A stretch of 64,000 nt of DNA, from contig NZ_OGVD01000003.1 of the NCBI RefSeq assembly GCF_900258045.1, forward strand, positions 310,001-374,000, written 5' to 3'. Numbering within the stretch: position 1 is the stretch's first letter; every line of letters begins with the position of its first letter. The notes beneath the pieces are model-generated. The model was not told the DNA's origin. It did no database searches and worked only from the letters and a program-made list of their open reading frames with translations. Position numbers and translations under genes: made by a program. Origin of the DNA: Sphingorhabdus sp. EL138 (lineage in GTDB: Bacteria; Pseudomonadota; Alphaproteobacteria; Sphingomonadales; Sphingomonadaceae). Positions 1 to 7,031 of this stretch are shown here, one piece after another.

Positions 1-852
1 GGGCGGCAATTGGGCCTTTCCATTTTGATGCATGAGGGCGCCCATGGCCTGCTTCACCCCAATCGCAAGATCAATAATTTCGCCGGTCAATGGCTGACTG
101 GTGCAGCAACGGGAAGCGACCTGCACAGTTACAGGGCCTATCACCTGACCCACCACAAGTTCACACAGCAGCCGGAAGACCCCGATCTTGCTCTGTCAAA
201 ACCGTTTCCGACAACGCCCGCGAGCATGAGGCGTAAAGCCTTCCGCGATTTGACCGGGCAAACTTTCTTGAAACAGCGCAGCGGTCAGATGGTCGCGGCA
301 TGGTTGGGCTTGAAGGCAGTGCTGCAAGGCTCGCCGTTAACCGACGGTAATGGCGAGCGAGACACATCAGCAGGCACGGCGTTCAATCGCGGCGGTGCCG
401 CCGGTGTCTCGGCCCCGGTAACAAATTTGGACGGAGCAGTGCGTACCACAAAGACGGTCGGGCGCTTTCTGCTGATCCAGCTTATTGTGCTGGCCGCCAG
501 CCTGCTCACATTGGGCATCATTCCATTTCTGGTCTGGATCATCGCGCTTGCTACAACCTTCCAGCTGGTCCTGCGCATCCGCAATATTGCTGAACATGCC
601 TGCACCACAACCGGCAGCGAAGATCCGTTCACTCATGCCAGAACTACCTACGCGAACCTATGGGAACGCACGACGGTAGCGCCCTATTGGGTGAACTATC
701 ATAGCGAGCATCACCTGTTCATGGGCGTGCCATGCTACAATCTGCCAAAGGCGCATGCGCTGCTATTGGCTGAAGGCATGGACAAGCGGATGACGATTGC
801 CAAAAGCTATCGGGATGTGCTGAAGCAGGTCACCCGACCCGTCGCAGCCTAG
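1..852 (+). CDS. Fatty acid desaturase, N-terminus outside window
   Basis: Membrane di-iron fatty acid desaturase. The frame is open from base 1, so the gene is cut by the window edge; a TTG at base 10 should not be taken as the start. All three histidine boxes are present: HEGAH at the visible N-terminus, HLTHH about 40 residues later, and HSEHH near residue 235 followed by LFMGVPCYNLP. A hydrophobic segment lies near residues 160-185. The stretch between boxes two and three carries a Gly/Thr/Asp-rich, probably loop-forming insert around residues 115-145. By family it introduces double bonds into acyl chains of membrane lipids. Its stop overlaps that of the convergent cupin gene by four bases (CTAG). 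Substrate position cannot be told. Confidence 0.9.
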   Translation, partial: GRQLGLSILMHEGAHGLLHPNRKINNFAGQWLTGAATGSDLHSYRAYHLTHHKFTQQPEDPDLALSKPFPTTPASMRRKAFRDLTGQTFLKQRSGQMVAAWLGLKAVLQGSPLTDGNGERDTSAGTAFNRGGAAGVSAPVTNLDGAVRTTKTVGRFLLIQLIVLAASLLTLGIIPFLVWIIALATTFQLVLRIRNIAEHACTTTGSEDPFTHARTTYANLWERTTVAPYWVNYHSEHHLFMGVPCYNLPKAHALLLAEGMDKRMTIAKSYRDVLKQVTRPVAA

Positions 853-1529
853 GCGGCAAATTTCCCAAGTTTTTCAGGTGTCAAATGGCCCGTTTTTGTC
901 CAGGCTAGACAACCTTCTTTGCTGTAGGGCGTATGCGACCATCCCAGTGGCGTGCGGTCCCACGTCCCGGTCGGGTAATCGCCATGCTCATCGGACAGGC
1001 TGCCTTCCAGTATCAAGGTTTCACTGCCGCCATCATGGATATGCTCTGGATAGCTGCTTCCCGGTTCCCATCTGACGATTTTGACCTCCTCGCCTTCAAA
1101 GCGATGGAGCCACGCGAACTCAACACCTGGCGTGCCGCTGTCTTCAAATTCCAGTGCATTGATATCCAGCGAAAAATGGGCCGTATCCGCCGGATCAATC
1201 TGGTGGAGTTTCACCAGGATGATGCAGCCATCCTGACTATGCGGCTTATGCTTCGTGCCGATCGGGTTGCGCACATAGGTGCCGGCGGGAAAATCACCAT
1301 GCTCGTCAGAGAACACGCCTTCGACAACCAGAAACTCTTCACCGCCGCTATGGACATGCGGATCAAAATAGCTGCCAGGGGCATAGCGCACCAGCGACGT
1401 TGCACGCGCAACCTCTCCGCCCACCCGGTCGAGCATCTTGCGTTCGACACCGGGTAGCGGAGAAGGAACCCATTTCATATCCTCCGGGCGAAGAACCACG
1501 GGCTTATCAAAATCGGCATTGATCCTCAT
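849..1529 (-). CDS. Tandem ChrR-like cupin protein
   Basis: A 226-residue cytosolic protein with two successive cupin modules. Each has a His-rich metal-binding motif, HVHSGGEE then a later KH in the first and HIHDGGSE then a later SH in the second, with near-identical SDEHGDxPxGT segments, so the two halves arose by duplication. They resemble the cupin domain of the anti-sigma factor ChrR, but the N-terminal zinc-finger anti-sigma domain is absent, so it is probably an enzyme or metal-dependent sensor rather than an anti-sigma factor. The ATG at 1529 was chosen because GGAGA precedes it; a longer frame exists to 1586. It follows the GST gene by 14 bases, presumably as one operon. Confidence 0.75.
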   Translation of the reverse strand: MRINADFDKPVVLRPEDMKWVPSPLPGVERKMLDRVGGEVARATSLVRYAPGSYFDPHVHSGGEEFLVVEGVFSDEHGDFPAGTYVRNPIGTKHKPHSQDGCIILVKLHQIDPADTAHFSLDINALEFEDSGTPGVEFAWLHRFEGEEVKIVRWEPGSSYPEHIHDGGSETLILEGSLSDEHGDYPTGTWDRTPLGWSHTPYSKEGCLAWTKTGHLTPEKLGKFAA

Positions 1530-1543
1530 TTGCGAGTCTCCAT

Positions 1544-2164
1544 TCAACCAGCAATGCTCGGGCGAGCTTCCACCTTTGCGCGCCACTGCGCAAGACTTTT
1601 ACAATCTGCAGGGGTTTCGACGCCAGCGAAATCGGCAAAACCAAGGCCGGCAAAAGCCGTAATGTCAGCGACAGAAAAACCGTCTCCTGCTAGATAGGGC
1701 TGCTGCGCCAACACAGTATCAAGATATCGCATGGTGGACACGGCGCGTTCCTTTTGATGATGGCCCCATTCCGCACATTGATAGGTTTCTATCGCCTCAC
1801 CCAGTCCCGGCGTAGCATGGTGAAAATAAGTTCCCACCGCGTCAAGTAGTCCCGCCTCGGCGCGGCGCTGCATCATCGCGATCACACCGCGCTCTTTCGG
1901 CGATTTGCCTGTCAATTCCTGCTCACCCGTCAAATTATCAATATATTCCGTGATCGCGCTACATTCAGAAATGGTGGTTCCGTCATCCAGTTCCAGCACC
2001 GGTACGGCCGCTGATGGATTCTTTTCAACAAATTCAGGTTTCCGATGCTCGCCTTCGGGCACGTTGACGGAAATAAACTCGACCTGATCAAACAGGCCTT
2101 TTTCTTTCAGCGCAATACGAACACGTGCCGGATTGGGGAAACCTTCAAAATCATAAACCTTCAT
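1544..2164 (-). CDS. Glutathione S-transferase family protein
   Basis: A 206-residue two-domain GST. The N-terminal thioredoxin-like half starts MKVYDFEGFPNPARVRIAL and contains the cis-proline AVPVLELDDG and the glutathione-binding ISECSAITEY motif (around residues 50-72). The C-terminal helical half contains FSVADITAFAGL, the N-capping region typical of GSTs. By family it conjugates glutathione to electrophiles or reduces them. It is first in a minus-strand pair with the ChrR-like cupin gene, and diverges from a tetR gene across a 107-bp region with two palindromes, which suggests TetR control and a role in detoxification. Substrate unknown. Confidence 0.88.
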   Translation of the reverse strand: MKVYDFEGFPNPARVRIALKEKGLFDQVEFISVNVPEGEHRKPEFVEKNPSAAVPVLELDDGTTISECSAITEYIDNLTGEQELTGKSPKERGVIAMMQRRAEAGLLDAVGTYFHHATPGLGEAIETYQCAEWGHHQKERAVSTMRYLDTVLAQQPYLAGDGFSVADITAFAGLGFADFAGVETPADCKSLAQWRAKVEARPSIAG

Positions 2165-2186
2165 AGTCAGGGTCCTTCTTGTTAAT

Positions 2187-2202
2187 TACCTATCGATAGG
2201 TA
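2187..2202. promoter_or_regulatory. Palindromic operator 1 of divergent tetR/GST region
   Basis: A perfect 16-bp palindrome, TACCTATCGATAGGTA, about 25 bases upstream of the GST start codon. Its half-site ATAGGTA recurs at the second palindrome nearer the tetR gene. The position between divergent genes, one of them a TetR regulator, makes an operator the natural reading. Binding itself is inferred. Confidence 0.6.
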
Positions 2203-2231
2203 GGTATCACTGGAATCTCACTTGATCAACC

Positions 2232-2249
2232 CCTATCTTGTGATAGGTA
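2232..2249. promoter_or_regulatory. Palindromic operator 2 of divergent tetR/GST region
   Basis: The inverted repeat CCTATC-TTGT-GATAGG followed by TA repeats the half-site of the palindrome at 2187-2202 with a four-base spacer. It ends about 22 bases before the tetR start, a suitable place for autoregulation. Confidence 0.55.
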
Positions 2250-2271
2250 AGTAAATTCAGTTGGAGCAAAC

Positions 2272-2814
2272 ATGATCAGCAAGCGCGATCAGATATTGGA
2301 TATTGCCGAACGCGGCTATCGACAGGGCGGTTTTGCGGGACTTAGCTTTCGCGATATTGCCGCTACGCTGGATATGAAAAGCGCGTCCGTGCACTATCAT
2401 TTCCCGCACAAGGAAGATCTCGGCAAGGCCGTGGTCGAACGATATACGGACAATCTGCTGGATAATCTGGGTGCGCCAGATGCTGCGGATGATTCGGTAA
2501 AGATTCGTCTCGCTCGGCTGGTGGAGGCTTATCGTGCGGCCTATGCTGAAGGAGAAAGCAGCTGCCTGTGCGCAGTCCTGGGGTCGGTCAGTCCGCAACT
2601 ACCTCCCGCTGTGCAAGAGGCGGTGAACAGCTATTTCACGCGGCTGATGACATGGACAGAAACAGCTTTGGCGGAAGCTGGACCGTCCGCCAATCTCAAC
2701 GCCTCTCACATCATTTCCGCATTGCAAGGTGCGATGATCCTTTCTGTCGCCATGGGAGATGCGCGCTATCTCGATCAGGTTGCAGAGGATCTCGCCGTGA
2801 AGAGTGGCATTTAA
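2272..2814 (+). CDS. TetR/AcrR family transcriptional regulator
   Basis: A 180-residue regulator with an N-terminal helix-turn-helix (residues about 5-52, including LSFRDIAATLDMKSASVHYHFPHKEDL) and a TetR-type C-terminal ligand domain. Two cysteines lie close together at residues 98 and 100 (SSCLCAVLG), where NemR-like TetR proteins carry a redox- or electrophile-sensing cysteine, so reactive-electrophile sensing is a reasonable guess. GGAG precedes the ATG. It diverges from GST-cupin and its stop abuts the start of the YeeE/YedE-like transporter, implying co-transcription. The palindromes at 2187 and 2232 are its likely operators. Confidence 0.85.
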   Translation: MISKRDQILDIAERGYRQGGFAGLSFRDIAATLDMKSASVHYHFPHKEDLGKAVVERYTDNLLDNLGAPDAADDSVKIRLARLVEAYRAAYAEGESSCLCAVLGSVSPQLPPAVQEAVNSYFTRLMTWTETALAEAGPSANLNASHIISALQGAMILSVAMGDARYLDQVAEDLAVKSGI

Positions 2815-3771
2815 ATGACGTCCTTCCTGATCATTCCGCTTGCCTTCATTCTGGGCTTTGCTCTCGTTCGCGTCGCGACATGTACAGTTGCCGCCACGAT
2901 GCGCTGGGTGAATCAGGGTAAAATGGACTGGTTATTCGGCTTGCTTATAGTTGCTTCCTGGGCCGGACTGGTGCTGTTCTTGCTGCTGCAATATTCCGGA
3001 CGCGCCCATATTCCGGTCGATATCGAAATCGGTTGGCAGCTGTTTTTCGGGGCGGCGATCATGGGGGTTGGCGCACTCATCAATCGCGGCTGTTTTGTTG
3101 GCACAGTTGGTTATATTGGGGCAGGAAAGTTCAGCTATCTGCTGACCTTTGTCGGCTTGGCCCTCGCGATGCTGCTGCTGCGCATCGACGCGCTCAACCC
3201 CTTTGGTCCAGTGGTTGTGACCGGGCGAACCGCAATCGAAGATGATATCATTAAACAGGGCGTGCTACTCGGTTTTGCGGGCCTGTCTCTGCTCAGTCTC
3301 TGGCTGATCATCGTTAAGCGTAACATGGCGATGCTGGCCTTGCTCACCATCGGGATCACCGCGGCTCTGATCTATGGCACGCGACCGGAATGGTCCTATG
3401 CCGCAGTACTCAACAGTTTGCTGGCTGGGCAAGGCCTTTCCGTTGGGATGACCGTGGAGATAGCCGTCATCGCTTTATTCGCCGGTGCAGTTTTCAGCAG
3501 CTGGCTCAAAAACAAATTTCATCCTCAATTCGGTACGTGGAAGCTGGCCGTCGCCAATCTGTCCGGGGGGTTCCTAATGGGTATTGGCGCTGCGACCGTG
3601 CCGGGCGGAAATGATGTCTTGCTAATGTGGACCGCACCGGGATTAACGCTTTATGGCGCCGTGGCTTATCTGGTGATGATCGCAACCATTGCGGTCATGC
3701 TGGTAGCTATGCCCTATGCCACAAAAGCTGTTACTCAGAGTCAGTGGTTCAAAAAACCTACGCACGAATGA
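2815..3771 (+). CDS. YeeE/YedE family membrane transporter
   Basis: A 318-residue polytopic inner-membrane protein with about nine hydrophobic segments. It has the signature GALINRGCFVGTVGYIGAGK near residue 85 and a second related motif, GGFLMGIGAATVPGGND, near residue 250, as in the YeeE/YedE (TsuA-like) family, which moves thiosulfate or other sulfur compounds; the conserved cysteine of the first motif is present. It begins directly after the tetR stop codon, so the two are translationally linked. Next to a GST and a TetR with paired cysteines, a role in sulfur or thiol stress is plausible. The exact substrate is not shown by the sequence. Confidence 0.75.
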   Translation: MTSFLIIPLAFILGFALVRVATCTVAATMRWVNQGKMDWLFGLLIVASWAGLVLFLLLQYSGRAHIPVDIEIGWQLFFGAAIMGVGALINRGCFVGTVGYIGAGKFSYLLTFVGLALAMLLLRIDALNPFGPVVVTGRTAIEDDIIKQGVLLGFAGLSLLSLWLIIVKRNMAMLALLTIGITAALIYGTRPEWSYAAVLNSLLAGQGLSVGMTVEIAVIALFAGAVFSSWLKNKFHPQFGTWKLAVANLSGGFLMGIGAATVPGGNDVLLMWTAPGLTLYGAVAYLVMIATIAVMLVAMPYATKAVTQSQWFKKPTHE

Positions 3772-4237
3772 AGCGGTGCGCATCACGATCCTTCCTGGCA
3801 GTCGCCGGATCGAACACTTCACCGTTCATCGCGATATACACCCCGTGCGGCAATGTCTGAGTCGCGGCTAGAGCAAAGCCGACATTAAATTCGGCATCGC
3901 TATTGCGCAAAGTTGCCGGCTGCATTGCACCGGTTAGTACAATGGTTTTGTCCGTTATGTCTGCCAGAACCTTGCCGGTTTGCACCATCGTATCGGTGCC
4001 ATGGGTCACGAGTATCTTGTCGGCATCGCTAGCCGCCACGGCGTCATGGATCATCTGCCGATCATCGTCAGTCAGTTCGAGGCTGTCCTTGCGCATCAAC
4101 TGTGTCACGCGGTGGGGAACATAGACATTATTTTCCGCCAATATATCGGGCAAAGGGGTCGGGCCGATATGATATTCCGATAGGGCATCAAAATAGATCT
4201 TGTCGATCGTCCCGCCGGTCGTGAAAATATCGATCAT
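3758..4237 (-). CDS. Single-domain asparaginase-like protein
   Basis: A 159-residue protein equal to the N-terminal catalytic domain of type I/II asparaginases and lacking the C-terminal domain (the usual enzyme is about 330 residues). Catalytic motifs are present: FTTGGTID at the N-terminus, THGTDTM near residue 78, and a lysine in ARKDRDAHRF near the C-terminus. Start chosen at ATG 4237 because homologues begin MIxIFTTGGTID and it overlaps the upstream stop as TGATG; an ATG three codons earlier (4246) is possible. It is third in the LysRS-DUF3291 operon and its 3' end overlaps the convergent YeeE/YedE gene by 14 bases. Whether it hydrolyses asparagine is uncertain. Confidence 0.75.
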   Translation of the reverse strand: MIDIFTTGGTIDKIYFDALSEYHIGPTPLPDILAENNVYVPHRVTQLMRKDSLELTDDDRQMIHDAVAASDADKILVTHGTDTMVQTGKVLADITDKTIVLTGAMQPATLRNSDAEFNVGFALAATQTLPHGVYIAMNGEVFDPATARKDRDAHRFIRA

Positions 4238-4737
4238 CAGGCGCATTCATCCAGTACGGGTATGGCAGGCGTCCCATCAGGCGCATCAAATGGCTGGCGG
4301 AAAGTGAAGACGTCAGCCGAAACACCTTGTTGCTCAAGCATGTCAATTTTCCCCAAACCTTCTTCCACCGAAGGAATATGGCCAATCGGAATCCACCATA
4401 ATGCTTGATAAACCTCCATGTGCTCCGCCCATTCCTTGCGGCGGCGCATGATCGCCAGATGTTCGGGATTTTTGTAAACAAAGTCTCCCAGTGATTGGAC
4501 ATCTTCCCAAACCGACATGTTCACGGCCAGCCGCGGGTCGTCCGGAACCGGGTCAATATCGACAGCGTCATTGCCCTCGCCTACTAACCGCCAGACAAAT
4601 CCCGGCGCCTTGTCGGCCAGTGCATTTACCGGGTCGAGAGCATCCATAAAGTCACCATTGGCGGGATCATCTTTCGGCCTTTTAAAGCGCAGTATATTAA
4701 TCTGCGCGAGATGGTAACCACTCACACCGCTATTCAT
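4237..4737 (-). CDS. DUF3291 domain protein
   Basis: A 166-residue protein that matches the DUF3291 family by its N-terminal HLAQINILRFK, the central NMSVWEDVQSLGDFVY and the tryptophan-rich YQALWWIPIGHIPSVEEG. This is a dimeric alpha/beta-barrel-like fold related to antibiotic-biosynthesis monooxygenases or heme-binding ferredoxin-like proteins; no biochemical function is established that I can name. No signal peptide is seen. Its start overlaps the LysRS stop (ATGA), and its stop overlaps the start of the asparaginase-like gene, so the three genes are translationally coupled. Confidence 0.78.
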   Translation of the reverse strand: MNSGVSGYHLAQINILRFKRPKDDPANGDFMDALDPVNALADKAPGFVWRLVGEGNDAVDIDPVPDDPRLAVNMSVWEDVQSLGDFVYKNPEHLAIMRRRKEWAEHMEVYQALWWIPIGHIPSVEEGLGKIDMLEQQGVSADVFTFRQPFDAPDGTPAIPVLDECA

Positions 4738-6329
4738 GACAGGGCCTCCACGATCAGTTTGCGCGTGTTGTCGATACCATAGAGCGCAATGAAGCTACCC
4801 ATGCGCGGTCCTTGCGGGCTGCCCAGCAAGGTCTCGTACAGAGCCTTGAACCAGTCGCGCAGATTATCGAAACCGCCTTCTTTACCGATGGAATAAACAA
4901 TCGTCTGGATATCTTCGGCGGCTGCATCATTGGGTAAAGCACTCAGCTCGCTGTCCAGTCGTTCCAGCGCGGCCACTTCCACGCCTTCCGGTTTACGACG
5001 GTACAATGTCGGTGCGATAAAATCCTTGTGATAAGCCATCGCATTGCCGATCAGCTCATCCAGATCAGGATATTTCTCCGGCGTGGCATCCGGTGCATAT
5101 TGGCGCAAATAGCCCCAGATTTGTTCGCGGTCCGCATCGCCCATCACGCCAACCAGATTAAGCAGCAATCCAAAGGTCACCGGAATCGTATCGGATGGGA
5201 CGTCACCGCCATGGACATGATGCACAGCGTTGCCCAGCTGCTTGTCAGCAGCCTGCTCATGCCAATTGGCGCGGAACTGAAAATATTCGTCCACGGCTTT
5301 GGGGATCACGCCCATGTGCAGCTGCTTGGCTGATTTGGGTTCGCGGTAGATGTAGAAAGCGAGACTGTTTTCCGAGCCATAGCGTAACCACTCGTCGAGG
5401 CTCAGGCCATTGCCTTTGGATTTTGAAATCTTCTCGCCTTTTTCATCGAGGAACATTTCATAGATCAGGCCATCCGGCTTGCGTGCACCCAGCACCTTGG
5501 CAATCTTGCCGGACTGCACACCGCTGTCGGTCAAATCCTTGCCATACATTTCATAGTCGACACCCAAAGCGACCCAGCGCATCGCCCAGTCAACTTTCCA
5601 CTGCAGCTTGGCACCGCCGGTGAGCGCATTATGTTCAATCATTTCCCCATCATCTTCAAAGCGGACAATGCCGGCTTCCGCATCGACAATCTCGACCGGA
5701 ACCTGCAGGACGTGGCCGGTTTTCGGACTGATCGGCAAGATGGGTGAATAGGTCGCCTGCCGTTCCTTGCCGAGCGTCGGCAGCATGATGTCCAATATCT
5801 GCTGATTGCGCGCGAGCACCAGCTTCAGCGTCTCGTCAAAGGCGCCGGATGTATATTGCTCGGTTGAGGACATAAACTCATAATCAAAACCAAAGCGATC
5901 GAGAAATTCACGCAGCATCGCATTATTATGCGCCGCAAAGCTTTCATATTCGGTGTCAAAGGGGTTGGGCACCTGCGTCAATGGCTTGTGCAGATGCTCG
6001 GCCAACATATCCTGATTGGGCACATTGGTCGGCACTTTGCGAAAGCCGTCCATATCGTCGGAAAAGGCAATCAGCCGCGTCGGGTTGCCGGTTAGCGTCT
6101 CATAAGCGCGCCGTACCATGGTCGTGCGCAGCACTTCGTTAAAGGTGCCAATATGCGGCAGGCCGGATGGACCATAGCCGGTTTCGAACAACATCGGCTC
6201 TATCTCACCATCTGGGCCGGTTTTCGGCGCAGGCGCGCCGCGCTCGCCGCGATAGCGTTTGAGCAATTTGCGGGCCTCTTCAAAAGGCCATGCTTTGGAT
6301 TGCTGTGCGGCTTCACGATAATCGGTCAC
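4734..6329 (-). CDS. lysS: Class I lysyl-tRNA synthetase
   Basis: Charges tRNA-Lys in the cytosol. This is the class I (archaeal/alphaproteobacterial) form, not the class II enzyme of most bacteria. The HIGH-type motif is GYGPSGLPHIGT near residue 50 and the KMSKS-type motif is EKISKSKGNG near residue 290. Length (531) is normal. Start set at GTG 6329, where the protein begins (M)TDYREAAQQSKAWPFEEAR as in homologues and AGGA lies ten bases upstream; an upstream TTG at 6353 lacks a ribosome site. It heads an operon with the DUF3291 and asparaginase-like genes. Confidence 0.95.
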   Translation of the reverse strand: MTDYREAAQQSKAWPFEEARKLLKRYRGERGAPAPKTGPDGEIEPMLFETGYGPSGLPHIGTFNEVLRTTMVRRAYETLTGNPTRLIAFSDDMDGFRKVPTNVPNQDMLAEHLHKPLTQVPNPFDTEYESFAAHNNAMLREFLDRFGFDYEFMSSTEQYTSGAFDETLKLVLARNQQILDIMLPTLGKERQATYSPILPISPKTGHVLQVPVEIVDAEAGIVRFEDDGEMIEHNALTGGAKLQWKVDWAMRWVALGVDYEMYGKDLTDSGVQSGKIAKVLGARKPDGLIYEMFLDEKGEKISKSKGNGLSLDEWLRYGSENSLAFYIYREPKSAKQLHMGVIPKAVDEYFQFRANWHEQAADKQLGNAVHHVHGGDVPSDTIPVTFGLLLNLVGVMGDADREQIWGYLRQYAPDATPEKYPDLDELIGNAMAYHKDFIAPTLYRRKPEGVEVAALERLDSELSALPNDAAAEDIQTIVYSIGKEGGFDNLRDWFKALYETLLGSPQGPRMGSFIALYGIDNTRKLIVEALS

Positions 6330-6441
6330 GATGAGATAGTCCTGTTCAATCAATTAGGTCGTTTATTTTTCTTGGTTCTGCGCCAATAGTAGCATTACCG
6401 TCTATAGCAAGTTAGAACAGCACAAAAGCAGGAGATTTCAA

Positions 6442-7029
6442 ATGGGTGCATTGATCGCGGGCGTGTTGCTCTGGAGCATCGTTCATCTCGTCAAATCGGT
6501 GGCTCCGGGTCTTAGAACCAACATAAGAGCGAAGATCGGCGAAGGGCCGCATCAGGGGTTAGTGGCCTTACTGATCATCGCGGCTATAGCATTGATGGTT
6601 TATGGCTGGCGAACCGCACAATATGAATTCGTCTATGATCCCCCGACATGGGGCCGGCATTTGAACATGTTACTGATGGTCTTTGCGATTTTCCTGTTCG
6701 GGGCCGCGCAAGGCAAGTCACAGATCAAACAGTTTATCCGCCATCCGATGCTGACCGGCATGCTCATCTGGGCCGCCGGGCATTTGCTCGCCAATGGTGA
6801 CAGTCGGTCGGTCGTATTGTTCGGCGGGCTGGGGCTATGGGCCTTGATTTCAATCTTTACTGTTTCCCGCAATGAAGGTGCCTGGGAGAAGCCAACCGAA
6901 ACAGCCACGGTCCGCCGTGAGATATTGGGCTTTGTCATCGCGCTGGTGCTCTACGCCATATTGTTCGGCATGCATCGCTTCTATGCAGGTGTCGCCCTGG
7001 CCGGTCCAAACGCGCCCGGATTTTCGTAA
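6442..7029 (+). CDS. NnrU family membrane protein
   Basis: A 195-residue inner-membrane protein with about five or six transmembrane segments and the NnrU-type motifs LWSIVHL, a conserved HxGL, IRHPMLTGMLIWAAGHLLANGD and FGMHRFYAGV. NnrU was named for denitrification gene clusters, but the family is widespread and its function unclear; no denitrification gene is nearby. GGAG lies nine bases before the ATG. The helicase gene starts two bases after its stop, so the two are probably one transcript. Confidence 0.85.
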   Translation: MGALIAGVLLWSIVHLVKSVAPGLRTNIRAKIGEGPHQGLVALLIIAAIALMVYGWRTAQYEFVYDPPTWGRHLNMLLMVFAIFLFGAAQGKSQIKQFIRHPMLTGMLIWAAGHLLANGDSRSVVLFGGLGLWALISIFTVSRNEGAWEKPTETATVRREILGFVIALVLYAILFGMHRFYAGVALAGPNAPGFS

Positions 7030-7031
7030 AT

